Shown here: piece after piece, positions 36,026 through 45,243 of the stretch
Position numbering within the stretch: the first letter of the stretch is position 1
Layout: every line of letters starts with the position of its first letter
From: Lysinibacillus sphaericus
GTDB lineage: Bacteria > Bacillota > Bacilli > Bacillales_A > Planococcaceae
Assembly: GCF_001629735.1 (NCBI RefSeq)
Contig: NZ_CP015224.1
Location: 2,914,001 to 2,978,000 of the forward strand
Direction: 5' to 3'
Length of the DNA stretch: 64,000 nt
Position numbers and translations under genes: made by a program
Notes under the pieces: model-generated
Told to the model about the DNA's origin: nothing
Database searches by the model: none
Seen by the model: only the letters and a program-made list of their open reading frames with translations

Positions 36026-36874
36026 CTAAAGTAACATCCGTAAAAATTGTTCAAAATGAACGCCTGCCTCGCGAGGTACTTGCTCCTTGGAAGTCGCTTC
36101 AATAGCAGCTGCTAAAAACGTCTCTGCTAGCTTCATGGATTCCACTAAATCCTGCCCACGCATCATGCCGCCCATAATAACAGACGCAAATAGATCACCC
36201 GTGCCTGAGTAGCTTTCACCATTATAGTCACGAATACTATGGAAAGACCGCTCCGCATCGACAAACATATTGCCCACATAACGCTTGCCCGCAGCTGTTG
36301 GTGGATTCAAGCCAGTTATAATGACTTTTGCACCAGTGGCCTGTTGGAGCTGCTGACCCGCTTCTTCTAGGACCTGAATATAATCTATTTCATGCTGATA
36401 GCTTTGCATCCTCTCAAACGACAAACCTGTGAGCAAGCAACATTCCGTCACATTTGGCGTAATAATGTCGGCACACTTTACTAGCTCCTTCATTCGCTCC
36501 AGTAAGTCGCCCGTAAACATTTTATATACCTCACCGTGATCCCCCATTACAGGATCAACTAGCAAGGTTGTATCTGTTGAGTGAAACACGCCTAAAAAAC
36601 GAAAAATATTATCGATTTGCTCTTTCCCTGTAACAAAGCCCGTATGAATGCCATCAAAGCTCGCCCCAAGTTTGCTCCACTCATCCATAAAGTAGTCCAT
36701 CCTTGAGGTTAAATCCTCACAATAAAAGCTCGAGTATCCTGTTTGCGCCGTTAAAATCGCAGTTGGCAATGGCACCGCCTGCATACCCATCACAGATAAT
36801 ACAGGCATTGCAGCCGTTAACGAGCACTTCCCAAAGGATGACATATCCTGAATTACAGCCACTTTTTTCATCAT
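36026..36874 (-). CDS. pdxK: Pyridoxal/pyridoxamine kinase
   Basis: 282 aa, ribokinase-like fold. AVIQDMSSFGKCSLTAAMPVLS at the start, LLVDPVMGDHG for the Mg-ATP site, DIITPNVTECCLLTG and YSGTGDLFASVIMGG with the catalytic Asp are typical of PdxY/PdxK-type kinases. The ATG at 36874 is preferred over a GTG at 36883, which overlaps AGGTGG. It salvages vitamin B6. It is divergent from a vitamin-type ECF S component, so uptake and phosphorylation are probably linked. Confidence 0.88.
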   Translation of the reverse strand: MMKKVAVIQDMSSFGKCSLTAAMPVLSVMGMQAVPLPTAILTAQTGYSSFYCEDLTSRMDYFMDEWSKLGASFDGIHTGFVTGKEQIDNIFRFLGVFHSTDTTLLVDPVMGDHGEVYKMFTGDLLERMKELVKCADIITPNVTECCLLTGLSFERMQSYQHEIDYIQVLEEAGQQLQQATGAKVIITGLNPPTAAGKRYVGNMFVDAERSFHSIRDYNGESYSGTGDLFASVIMGGMMRGQDLVESMKLAETFLAAAIEATSKEQVPREAGVHFEQFLRMLL

Positions 36875-37049
36875 ACATTCCACCTAACTCATCCTGTTTA
36901 TACTCACCTCATCGTATCACAATTCGTAAAATGCGAAAATATCCATCAACTGACCTCTAACTTTTTTATAAAATTGACACTTTTACAACAGTCAGTCCTT
37001 TGCTAAAGTAAAAATCATCAAAATATTCATCATAGTGAGGAAGATAAAG

Positions 37050-37601
37050 ATGCAAAATATACAAAGATCATCCTATACAAGACCACGTACGAAAACATTT
37101 GATTTAGTCATTACAGCCATTTTAGCGGCACTTGTTTTCGTTGCAACCATGTTTATTAATCTAAAATTACCTTTTGGTCAAGGTGGGCTGATTCACTTAG
37201 GGACATCCATGCTGTTTATCTCAGCCATTTTATTTGGTCCAAAAAAGGGAGCACTTGCAGGAGCCATCGGAATGGGCTTGTTCGATATCGTAGGGGGCTG
37301 GTTAATTTGGGCACCCACTACTATTATTTCACGCGCATTACAAGGCTTTATCGTTGGTAAAATTGCTTGGTCAAAAGGATATAAAGGCGACCATATTGGT
37401 TTAAACATTTTAGGGGCTGTTGTATCCATGCCCGTAATGATTGCCGTCTATTATATCGGGCAAGCGATTATGTTCAATAGCTGGATTGCACCGTTAGCAT
37501 CCATTCCTGGTGATGTTATTCAAAACATGGTTGGCCTAATTATCGCTATTCCAGTATGTGTCGTTCTGAAAAAAACCCCCTATTTCAAAAGGAATTTTTA
37601 A
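37050..37601 (+). CDS. ECF transporter S component, probably for vitamin B6
   Basis: About 183 aa with five or six membrane helices. It carries the S-component N-terminal pattern …LVITAILAALVFVATMFINLKLP, and GGLIHLGTSMLFISAILFGPKKGALAGAIGMGLFDIVGG, as in the DUF1393/PdxU-HmpT group. The ATG at 37050 lies 9 nt after GAGG. It needs the shared EcfAA'T energising module, which is not here. A B6 substrate is inferred from the divergent pyridoxal kinase; thiamin precursors or riboflavin remain possible. Confidence 0.8.
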   Translation: MQNIQRSSYTRPRTKTFDLVITAILAALVFVATMFINLKLPFGQGGLIHLGTSMLFISAILFGPKKGALAGAIGMGLFDIVGGWLIWAPTTIISRALQGFIVGKIAWSKGYKGDHIGLNILGAVVSMPVMIAVYYIGQAIMFNSWIAPLASIPGDVIQNMVGLIIAIPVCVVLKKTPYFKRNF

Positions 37602-37606
37602 TATAA

Positions 37607-37655
37607 ACACGCCATCCTGCTCATTTATTTTGCAGCTCGAATGGCGTTTTTTTCT
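37607..37655 (+). terminator. Terminator after the S-component gene
   Basis: Basal stem ACGCCAT/ATGGCGT with a long interrupted upper part, then seven Ts. Confidence 0.7.
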
Positions 37656-37742
37656 TTCCTCGTATATAGAAAACGGCTAATTTTCAGGATAACGTGAAAT
37701 TAGCCTCGATCATTTTCATACTATATGGTGGAGGTGGTAAAA

Positions 37743-38183
37743 ATGCCAAGAGTAAAATACCGTGATGCAGACGTTGCATTAATGGCAAGGATGATGCGAG
37801 CAGAGGCTGAAGGTGAAGGACAGCAAGGTATGTTATACGTAGGCAATGTGATTGTCAATCGCGCTGTTGCATCTTGCTTAGACTTTAACGATGTTAGAAC
37901 TATCGAGCAAGTGATTTATCAAGTGCAAGGAGGAAATTATTCATTTGAAGCCGTTCAAAAAGGCAATATGTTTTACCAACGTGCCAGAGAAACGGAAAAA
38001 AGATTAGCCAAACAGAACTTAGACTTCTGGCGTCAGCACCCAGCCAAATACGCCCTTTGGTACTTCAATCCGTATGCCCCATGTCCCCCAACATGGTACG
38101 GCCAACCGTTTACAGGGCAATTTAAAAATCATTGCTTCTATGAACCAGCACCAGATACTTGTGAAAGTGTTTATATGGGGTAA
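37743..38183 (+). CDS. Cell-wall hydrolase, CwlJ/SleB family
   Basis: 146 aa from the ATG at 37743 with GGAGGTGG upstream. It is the hydrolase-2 domain alone: DVALMARMMRAEAEGEGQQGMLYVGNVIVNR contains the catalytic Glu, then FNDVRTIEQVIYQ, FEAV, ALWYFNP and CPPTWYG…KNHCFYEP close the domain. No signal peptide is present, as in CwlJ, which acts from inside the spore coat on cortex muramic-lactam peptidoglycan during germination. No GerQ-like gene is adjacent. CwlJ-like is the most likely call. Confidence 0.85.
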   Translation: MPRVKYRDADVALMARMMRAEAEGEGQQGMLYVGNVIVNRAVASCLDFNDVRTIEQVIYQVQGGNYSFEAVQKGNMFYQRARETEKRLAKQNLDFWRQHPAKYALWYFNPYAPCPPTWYGQPFTGQFKNHCFYEPAPDTCESVYMG

Positions 38184-38194
38184 GTCGTTGAAAG

Positions 38195-38222
38195 AGGAAT
38201 ACCTTATTTTACAGGTATTCCT
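38195..38222. terminator. Bidirectional hairpin between convergent genes
   Basis: Perfect stem AGGAATACCT/AGGTATTCCT between the CwlJ and MFS genes; T runs are short on both sides. Confidence 0.6.
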
Positions 38223-38223
38223 T

Positions 38224-39495
38224 TCATCTATTTGACATTTTTTTGCCTGCTCTCATACGCTGTTCCTTCAATAATAGTACTCCCATCAAGCCAATGGCGG
38301 AGAATAAAACTGGGGTGAAAAACCCATAGTAGTACCCATCCCCTAAATAACCTGAAGTGGATTGAAAATAATCCAACACATAGCCAAAAATAATCGGTAG
38401 TAATGCAGCGCTTAAAAAGCCTCCCGTATTCGCAAAGCCAGAAACGATACCAGATTCACTGATAGGAAAAGTTTGGCGAACCGCCGCGAATGTTAAGGCA
38501 CTTGCTCCATATCCAAAGCCGATGATGAAGAATAGTATAATAAGTAAATAAAGGGACGGATGACCCTTCCGTAAGAGAAAGGATAACCAACTCAATAAAA
38601 CAGCCAATTGAACACCTATATAAGGCTTCTTAATCGTTTCTAGCCGGCCAGCTAGCCAGCTTGTTAGAGGAGCCCCGATAAGTGCTCCAAAAAGACCAAT
38701 CATAATTAGCTGACTGGCCTCTGAACGTGTCATCTCATACATATGGATTCCGTAGGGAACAGCCCACGAACTGATAAAGCCAACATATCCCCCAACAACC
38801 CCAAAATGGCAAAAAAATAAAGCCCAAGCTTGTCGATTTAAAAATATTTTCCGTAATAAAACAGACGTTTTCTCACGTTGTAGCACTTCAGCTTCCACTA
38901 TCGATTTTACTGAAAAGATACGTTTCGCATTTTTAACAAGTACAAAATAAAGAAGAACACCACATAAACATAATAAGAGTCCCGTTGAAAAAAATGAAAT
39001 TCTCCAACCCAATAAAAGAATCAAAGTAGCAAAAGGAACCGTCGCCAATAAGAACCCTAGACTACCTGTCATACCTGCAAAGCCAATTAAACGAACAAAT
39101 TCCTTCTTCTGAAACCATTGTGCCAAAATAAGCACCATATTCACCCAAATGGTCGCGTCTCCTATACCAGTAAGTATTCTAGAAAAAAATAGGATGAATT
39201 CATGTGTACCTAGACTATACAGAATCGTGCCTAGCCCTGTAAGGATAGCACCCATTATAAGAAACAAGTTCGGTCCAAACCGATCAGCTAAAACCCCCAT
39301 CGGAATTTGTAAACTCGTATACACAAAAAATTGGATACTCGTCAATAGCCCAATGGTCGATGCCATCACCCCAAAATCGCTCATCAATTGGTCTGTAATT
39401 AACCCGGGAGCAGTTCTTTGACTGGCCATTAACAAATACGTAAACAATACCGCAACAAACACAACCCATCTATATCTGTGATGTTGTTTGTCCAA
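38224..39495 (-). CDS. MFS transporter
   Basis: 423 aa with twelve predicted helices. The TTG start at 39495 follows AGGAGT at 8 nt. The cytoplasmic loop 2-3 motif appears as G-V-L-A-D-R-F-G, and the central linker is KNAKRIFSVKSIVEAEVLQREK. The general form (YRWVVFVAVLFTYLLMASQRTAPGL) matches the anion/cation or sugar-phosphate type of MFS (GlpT/NNP-like). Substrate cannot be told. No operon partner. Confidence 0.85.
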   Translation of the reverse strand: MDKQHHRYRWVVFVAVLFTYLLMASQRTAPGLITDQLMSDFGVMASTIGLLTSIQFFVYTSLQIPMGVLADRFGPNLFLIMGAILTGLGTILYSLGTHEFILFFSRILTGIGDATIWVNMVLILAQWFQKKEFVRLIGFAGMTGSLGFLLATVPFATLILLLGWRISFFSTGLLLCLCGVLLYFVLVKNAKRIFSVKSIVEAEVLQREKTSVLLRKIFLNRQAWALFFCHFGVVGGYVGFISSWAVPYGIHMYEMTRSEASQLIMIGLFGALIGAPLTSWLAGRLETIKKPYIGVQLAVLLSWLSFLLRKGHPSLYLLIILFFIIGFGYGASALTFAAVRQTFPISESGIVSGFANTGGFLSAALLPIIFGYVLDYFQSTSGYLGDGYYYGFFTPVLFSAIGLMGVLLLKEQRMRAGKKMSNR

Positions 39496-39890
39496 TAATC
39501 ACTACTCCTATTAGTTTTTACCTTATGTATATGAATTGGTGGTTGGGGGGAGACCTTTTTTTGCCAGTGTCACATTTAATATTTCAAACCTATTTCAAAA
39601 ATTTCAAATAACCAATTGCACCCAACTGCAAGCTAAATGTTGGAAATATATGGACCATATTTAATTTCTAGAAAATTGAACTTAAAAACACATAAAGACC
39701 TAGGTCCTAATGGATGAGGAAAAATCACATAAACTGGATGGTCTAAAAAATGTTAAACCCTTTAATATATAACACGTAGGTTGCTTAACATCCTCACAAA
39801 GCTTTTAGTAGGGAAACATCGCTTTCCAGCTAAACATGTCCTATCGCCTATTTTTCAGAAACATATTTTGAAGCCGGAGATGATATATTT
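39496..39890. other. Intergenic region, no gene seen
   Basis: 395 nt between the divergent MFS and deoC genes. I see no open frame of coding character and no obvious RNA element in it. Confidence 0.5.
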
Positions 39891-40535
39891 ATGGACTATG
39901 CAAAATTAATAGACCACACATTACTTTCACCTAATACGACCGAAAAAGAAATCATTCAATTATGCCAAGAAGCCATACAATACGGGTTCGCATCTGTATG
40001 CGTGAATCCTACATGGGTGAGCTTATCTGCTGATCTATTACGTGAGTCGGATGTGAATATATGCACAGTAATAGGATTTCCTTTAGGTGCAAACACAACT
40101 GAAACGAAAGTATTCGAGACTTTAAATGCCATTGGTAACGGAGCCACCGAAATAGATGTAGTGATGAATATAGCAGAATTAAAAAATAACAAAAACAACA
40201 TGCTAGTGGAAAAAGAAATTTCAATGATTGTCAACGCTGTACAAGGAAAAGCGCTAGTAAAAGTGATTATAGAAGCATGTCTCTTAACAGATGAAGAAAA
40301 AATTCGTGCATGCCAAATAGCCGTAAAAGCTGGCGCCGATTTTCTTAAAACTTCCACAGGTTTTTCACTGCATGGAGCAACTGCTAAAGACGTTGCGATA
40401 ATGAGACAAGCAGTCGGACCAAATGTTGGAGTAAAAGCTTCAGGCGGAGTAAGTACCATGGAAGATATAAAATTTATGATAGATGCAGGTGCCTCAAGAA
40501 TAGGCACTAGCTCTGCTGTAAAAATACTTCGTTAA
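39891..40535 (+). CDS. deoC: Deoxyribose-phosphate aldolase
   Basis: 214 aa. The Schiff-base lysine is K153 in FLKTSTGF, the second catalytic Lys is K182 in GVKASGG, and Asp89 lies in EIDVVMN. It splits 2-deoxyribose-5-phosphate into acetaldehyde and glyceraldehyde-3-phosphate. GGAGATGA lies about 12 nt before the ATG. In B. subtilis deoC is grouped with nupC and pdp under DeoR; here it stands alone with its own terminator. Confidence 0.96.
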   Translation: MDYAKLIDHTLLSPNTTEKEIIQLCQEAIQYGFASVCVNPTWVSLSADLLRESDVNICTVIGFPLGANTTETKVFETLNAIGNGATEIDVVMNIAELKNNKNNMLVEKEISMIVNAVQGKALVKVIIEACLLTDEEKIRACQIAVKAGADFLKTSTGFSLHGATAKDVAIMRQAVGPNVGVKASGGVSTMEDIKFMIDAGASRIGTSSAVKILR

Positions 40536-40545
40536 AAGTGAAAAA

Positions 40546-40568
40546 AACCGTCCAAATGGGCGGTTTTA
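40546..40568 (+). terminator. Terminator after deoC
   Basis: Stem ACCGTCC/GGGCGGT with a 4-nt loop, then TTTT. Confidence 0.8.
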
Positions 40569-40689
40569 AATCACTTAGCCATATGCATAAAGGGAAATTT
40601 AAATGAGCGTTTATTTGTAGAACCCATGAGGCTTTTACGCTTAATTGATGACTCACCTAGTTGACTCGACTAGGTTACAGATTAGCTCA

Positions 40690-41694
40690 CTACCTTACCA
40701 CTTTCATAAATTCTCTTAAGCTATCCACAATTTCTTTTGCTTGTGCACGATACAAATAATGATCCCCGTCAAATGTCACGACCTGACCATACACTGAATT
40801 TTTTATTTGCCTTTGATGTTCTGGTACCCATCTATCAGTGACTGGATGATTCGCTTGGATAAAGAAAATAACAGGAAGATCTTTTGGAAATGATAAATTT
40901 TCAGCTGCTTTAAAATTTTCATACATAATTTCAGCTTCATTTAACTGAGTGGAATTATACAGGTTTTTATGCTGTAGCATTCTTAATTGTTCTTTTGTTT
41001 TTTCATCATATGATAGCTCGGCGTATGGGTCATCACCCAGCTTCACCTGCAATCTTGCTAAACCCGATTGTTTAAGGAATTTTATAGTGGTAATGATGGA
41101 AGCACCAATCTTTTTCTCGCTAATCGTCGGTACACTACTATCGAGCCCCACAAATCCACTCACTTCATTAGGATATTTATTCACATAATCCAGTCCATAA
41201 AGGCCCGAAATCGAATGACCCATTAGAATATACCGCTCAATATGAAGCTGCTGTAAAGCTTCATGTACTTCACTAACAATATTTTCTGAACTCCGCTCCT
41301 TCTCAGTTAAATCACTCAATCCATAACCAAATGGCTCAACGACAACAACCTTGTAAAATGGAGACAATTCATCTACCAATGGTTGAAAATCAAGTCCCGG
41401 TGCTGCCGTTCCATAACCAGGTAAAAGTACGACAATTTCCTCGCCCTCTCCCTGAATGAAAACATTCATATTTTTTCCGTCTACTCTTACAGACTGACCA
41501 TACGTTTCTATTTTCCCCTGCTCCATTTTGCTGCAAATTGTATTGACTAAGAAAACAATCAATAAAAAAAGTAATATAGCTATAACTAAACCCGCTAGTA
41601 TTTTACCTATAATGGTTATCTTTTTTTTCATTCTCTTTGCACGACGATATAAAACAGCCAGTGAAAGCCTTTTACTATTTTGATCTCGTGCCAC
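40690..41694 (-). CDS. Membrane-anchored alpha/beta hydrolase
   Basis: 334 aa or 313 aa depending on the start: GTG at 41694 overlaps GGGAGGA, and ATG at 41631 has only a weak site. One N-terminal helix (IIGKILAGLVIAILLFLLIVFLV) anchors it. The hydrolase domain has LLPGYGTAAPG (oxyanion), the nucleophile elbow GHSISG, and the C-terminal His in FDGDHYLYR. Esterase or lipase activity on an unknown substrate. Monocistronic. Confidence 0.82.
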   Translation of the reverse strand: MARDQNSKRLSLAVLYRRAKRMKKKITIIGKILAGLVIAILLFLLIVFLVNTICSKMEQGKIETYGQSVRVDGKNMNVFIQGEGEEIVVLLPGYGTAAPGLDFQPLVDELSPFYKVVVVEPFGYGLSDLTEKERSSENIVSEVHEALQQLHIERYILMGHSISGLYGLDYVNKYPNEVSGFVGLDSSVPTISEKKIGASIITTIKFLKQSGLARLQVKLGDDPYAELSYDEKTKEQLRMLQHKNLYNSTQLNEAEIMYENFKAAENLSFPKDLPVIFFIQANHPVTDRWVPEHQRQIKNSVYGQVVTFDGDHYLYRAQAKEIVDSLREFMKVVR

Positions 41695-41842
41695 TCCTCC
41701 CTTTCGTTATCAACTTCGCATCTTCAATCCCGGCCACTTTCGCAAGCCGTTAAGAATACCCTATACAATGAAGATGTCCCCCTCATGACAACCATATGAA
41801 CAGAGGATGAACAAATAAAAAAATGCTAGGGCGGTTCACGTA

Positions 41843-42241
41843 ATGTCAAAATCTATTAACAAAGAATGGATACCTGATGACGAGTTTTTGTCAAGAATCA
41901 AAAACGCTATTATCAAATTGAAAAAACATAGGGAGATATTCATCCAGACCGAGGAAAAGAGTTTGATAATACGCTCATTTCAAAAGCCCTGGAAACATTT
42001 GGAATCCAGCAATCTCTGAGCATGAAGGGATGCCCTTATGATAACGCCGTGGCTGAGGCGATATTTAAGGTATTTAAAACCGAATTCGCTAACGGAGCAC
42101 ATTTTTCTACTCTTGAACAGCTCGCTCTTGAACTTGATGATTATGTTCATTGGTTCAATAACATTCGAATTCACGGAACACTAGGCTATTTAACTCCAGT
42201 GGAATTCAAGCAACAGACCTTATAATTTTTGACCAGTTTAG
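41843..42241 (+). pseudogene. Truncated IS3-family transposase (OrfB 3' end)
   Basis: From about 41937 one frame reads HPDRGKEFDN, matching the HSDRGxEF block with the second catalytic Asp, and continues without a break through SMKGCPYDNAVAEAIFKVFKTEF, which has the catalytic Glu, to a normal C-terminus at 42225 (IRIHGTLGYLTPVEF). Everything upstream of the second Asp is missing, so it is an inactive remnant of an IS150/IS3-group element. The right terminal inverted repeat is probably within 42226-42255. In front, an out-of-frame ATG at 41843 opens a short stretch (MSKSINKEWIPDD…) of unknown origin. Confidence 0.85.
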
Positions 42242-42320
42242 TGTTGACATACCAAGTTGAATAAGACAACTCTGTACTATTTATGTAAAATTAGAATAAA
42301 AACGAATCGAGGATAAAGAC

Positions 42321-42716
42321 TTGGAACTTGAATATTTTAGATTTTATGAAAAACCAATTAAAGCAATCGAACTTATGAAACTTTATAACGATGCAGGTTG
42401 GTGGGAGGAAAGAAAAGAACAAGATATTGAAGAAATGTTAAAAAGGGAAATTTCAATTGGTGTATGGAAAGATGGTACTCTTATTGGGTTTGCAAGGGCT
42501 GTAACGGACGGTAAATTTAGGGCTTATATAGAAGACGTTGTTATACATAAAGCATATCAAAAATCAGGTATTGGAAAGAATCTTGTATCAAAATTGTTAG
42601 ACGAACTATCTCACATTGATGTTATTAGCTTGTTTTGTGAAGAACATTTAATTCCTTTTTACAAAAAAAATAATTTTAAATACAGTAAATCACAATTTGT
42701 TTTGCATAGAAAATGA
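42321..42716 (+). CDS. GNAT-family N-acetyltransferase
   Basis: 131 aa from a TTG at 42321, with GAGGATAA upstream. The acetyl-CoA motif is VVIHKAYQKSGIGKNLVSKLL, and the C-terminal FCEEHLIPFYKKNNFK is the GNAT beta-6/beta-7 segment. It is a small single-domain enzyme with an unknown acceptor. It lies just after the IS3 remnant, so it may have been moved with it. Confidence 0.82.
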   Translation: MELEYFRFYEKPIKAIELMKLYNDAGWWEERKEQDIEEMLKREISIGVWKDGTLIGFARAVTDGKFRAYIEDVVIHKAYQKSGIGKNLVSKLLDELSHIDVISLFCEEHLIPFYKKNNFKYSKSQFVLHRK

Positions 42717-42757
42717 TAACTTCTTATAAGACTAACGGGGTGCTTTAGTAAAAGAAG

Positions 42758-42803
42758 AAAGGGTTCTACATATTAAATATGACTAATATGTAGAACCCTT
42801 TAA
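42758..42803. terminator. Strong bidirectional terminator
   Basis: Perfect 18-bp stem AAAGGGTTCTACATATTA/TAATATGTAGAACCCTTT, 8-nt loop, between convergent genes. Confidence 0.9.
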
Positions 42804-42865
42804 TTTTGCTATCTTTTTTTAAATTAGGTCTTGATAATATAGATCTTCCTATGTTTTCATTCATA

Positions 42866-43015
42866 TTATTGATCTGTTTGTTCTTGCTTCTTTTTCAAAT
42901 ACTCCGCACGTATTTTCTCAAGTTGCTGCTTTTTATCAAATTTGGCAGGCTTGTGTTTTTCATGATACTTTGCCACAGCAACCTTACCTTTAGTATCTAA
43001 TTGATATTTCCCCAT
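42866..43015 (-). CDS. Small Lys-rich conserved-looking protein
   Basis: 49 aa from an ATG at 43015 with AGGTGA 8 nt upstream, so the start is good. The sequence is basic and helical (…KPAKFDKKQQLEKIRAEYLKKKQEQ…) with no membrane segment. The opposite strand also looks open, but only the minus frame has a ribosome site and natural composition. It ends at the shared terminator. I do not know its function; a nucleic-acid-binding or ribosome-associated role would fit the charge. Confidence 0.7.
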   Translation of the reverse strand: MGKYQLDTKGKVAVAKYHEKHKPAKFDKKQQLEKIRAEYLKKKQEQTDQ

Positions 43016-43156
43016 GTTGGTTCACCTACTTTTCCTGTCTTACAAATATTCTATTCAACAAATATAATATACCTTAATTTGCTGATGTATACATTATAGG
43101 CATAGCCAACCGAGTTAACCAAAAGGACTTTTTTGATGTTAAATGAAATGTTGTAA

Positions 43157-44518
43157 CTATTTTTTAATATTGATACCTTTGTATCCAACAAATAAGATTA
43201 AAAACCAAATTGGTGCGACATATAGGGCAACACGCATGTCCGGAATAAATGCCATTAACACAATAACCATTAATAAGAAAGCAATGGCAATATACGTAGA
43301 TAGTGGATAAAGCGGAATTTTAAATTTTAGTTCAGCTACTTCTTCTTTCGTTTTTGCCCTTCTAAATTTCAATTGTGCAAATAAAATAATCATCCAGCTT
43401 GTAATGACTGCAACAGTCGCAACAGCAGAAATATAGATGAACACTTTTTCAGGTACTACATAGTTTAAGACAACTGCCATTAATAACACCGCTGAAGAAA
43501 ATAAAATCCCTCTACGCGGACTACCGTTTTTGCTTACCGTTTTAAAATAGTTTGGACCATTTTTTTGTACCGATAAGTTGTGAAGCATGCGTCCTGAGCC
43601 ATATAAACCACTATTAAATGCAGACATCGCTGCTGTAATGACAACAAAGTTAATAATGTGAGCTGCAGCAGGGATGCCGACGTAATCGAAAATTTGAACG
43701 AACGGGCTACCTTCTGAACCAACTTCGTTCCAAGGATAAATAACCATCATAACGCCCAATGCACCAATGTAGAAAATTAAAATACGCCAAACGATGTTGT
43801 TAATAGCAGAAGGAATGGACTTGCTAGGATTTTTTGCTTCTCCTGCAGAAATACCAACTAATTCAACCCCACCGAATGAGAACATAACTAATACAAGTGA
43901 CATTAAAATACCATGGAAACCGTTTGGCATGAAGCCACCGTGTGCCCATAAATTTTCGAAGCCAATTGCTTCACCGTGGTTACCAACACCGAAGAAAATA
44001 ATGGTTAATCCAAGAACGATCATCCCGATAATCGCAACAACTTTAATCATTGCAAACCAGAATTCAAATTCTCCGTAGGCTTTTACATTTGCTAAGTTTA
44101 CAAGCGTCATCATAACAAGTACTACAAGAGCAGTTACCCATTGTGGAATATCAGGAAACCAATAGTTAATGTATACACCGACTACTGTTAATTCTGCCAT
44201 ACCAACGACAATCCACATAAACCAATACGTCCAGCCCGATAAGAACCCCGCAAAGCGTCCTAAATATTTATTCGCGTACGTACTGAACGAGCCTGATACA
44301 GGTTCCGCTACTGCCATTTCGCCTAATGCACGCATAATGGTGAAAATAACTAATCCGCCAATTAAATAAGCTAGTAAAATAGATGGTCCAGCCATTTGAA
44401 TGGTTGAACTAGAGCCATAAAATAAACCGACCCCAATGGACCCGCCAAGTGCAATTAATTGCATGTGACGAGTACTTAATCCGCGTTTTAGCTGTGAATC
44501 TTGATGATTGTCATTCAT
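43157..44518 (-). CDS. Amino-acid permease (APC family)
   Basis: 453 aa with twelve helices. The consensus opening LKRGLSTRHMQLIALGGSIGVGLFYGSS and the E-A-K-N-P-S-K-S-I-P-S-A motif are those of the AAT subgroup (AapA, ProY, GabP). Expression is controlled by a T-box leader immediately upstream, so uptake is induced when one tRNA is uncharged. Comparison of that leader with tyrS suggests an ACC (Thr) specifier, so threonine uptake is a reasonable guess, not a proof. Confidence 0.92.
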   Translation of the reverse strand: MNDNHQDSQLKRGLSTRHMQLIALGGSIGVGLFYGSSSTIQMAGPSILLAYLIGGLVIFTIMRALGEMAVAEPVSGSFSTYANKYLGRFAGFLSGWTYWFMWIVVGMAELTVVGVYINYWFPDIPQWVTALVVLVMMTLVNLANVKAYGEFEFWFAMIKVVAIIGMIVLGLTIIFFGVGNHGEAIGFENLWAHGGFMPNGFHGILMSLVLVMFSFGGVELVGISAGEAKNPSKSIPSAINNIVWRILIFYIGALGVMMVIYPWNEVGSEGSPFVQIFDYVGIPAAAHIINFVVITAAMSAFNSGLYGSGRMLHNLSVQKNGPNYFKTVSKNGSPRRGILFSSAVLLMAVVLNYVVPEKVFIYISAVATVAVITSWMIILFAQLKFRRAKTKEEVAELKFKIPLYPLSTYIAIAFLLMVIVLMAFIPDMRVALYVAPIWFLILFVGYKGINIKK

Positions 44519-44569
44519 AATGTCTAACTCCTAATACGTATAGATTTTCAAATACTTTGCTCAAAAAAG

Positions 44570-44815
44570 GAATAAAAAAAAACGCCCTTTTGGATTAACC
44601 AAAAGGACGATTCAACTCGTGTTACCACCTTTAATTTATAAGCAATTCACATTACTTACCTTAAGAAGTACGGTCATTTGACGATACTCTCGCACATGAT
44701 TACGGGTGCTTACCGGTGTAGCCTACTCAGAATGATCCTTTCGGTACACAGCTCCAAGATGAATTCTCAATCGTTTTACATGCACCTCTCATCAACCGGT
44801 AACTTTCTGTTCGTA
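44570..44815 (-). promoter_or_regulatory. T-box leader upstream of the amino-acid permease
   Basis: On the minus strand: stem I base GGTGC (44786-44782) pairs with GCACC; GAGTAGG-CTACACC-GG matches the specifier-side layout of known T-boxes; the T-box itself is AAAGGTGGTAACACGAG (44632-44616), where TGGT can pair with ACCA of an uncharged tRNA. A terminator stem CCTTTTGG-TTAA-CCAAAAGG followed by more than eight Ts (about 44570-44608) overlaps it. Aligned with tyrS (GUAUGUACG) the specifier reads ACC, threonine. Confidence 0.88.
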
Positions 44816-45022
44816 AAAATAACTGATACTATTTCTTTTCATAGCCTTTGTTCTATACAAATATTTTTGAATTGTTTTTCATTTTACAGAAAAAAAATAT
44901 TTTGTCAATACCATTTTCTTCATAACCCGCTTAACTTATATATGACATTTTACTAAATACATACAACTCACCAAATTTTATTCAGTAATTTAGCCCTTTT
45001 ATAAAGAAAGACGTTTTACACA

Positions 45023-45151
45023 TTATTTGATTATCACCAAATATTGACGATAGTATTTACCATTTTTCCACTTCCCTTCAGCATACTGGCCAATAATAGA
45101 ATCATACTCATCCTTATAATCATAAGAATTTGCTTCTAGTTTATGATAGAA
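45023..45151 (-). pseudogene. Orphan 3' gene fragment
   Basis: 42 codons read in one frame to a TAA (FYHKLEANSYDYKDEYDSII…KWKNGKYYRQY), with clear protein-like composition but no start or upstream continuation (a stop precedes it). It is probably the decayed end of a deleted gene. The family is not recognised. Confidence 0.4.
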
Positions 45152-45243
45152 CCTTTAGCCTACTATAAAAAATAATTTCCATACTATTGAATTATGTAGA
45201 TTACTGTCGAAATATACCTATATATAGTTGCGGGAGGAAGCGA

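Noticed and set aside
40690-41694. Secreted hydrolase with cleavable signal peptide
   Set aside because: No signal-peptidase site follows the hydrophobic segment; the next residues are VNTICSKMEQ, better read as a membrane anchor.
42806-43000. Plus-strand 64-aa ORF after the GNAT gene
   Set aside because: It is the antisense of the 49-aa Lys-rich gene, which has a good ribosome site.
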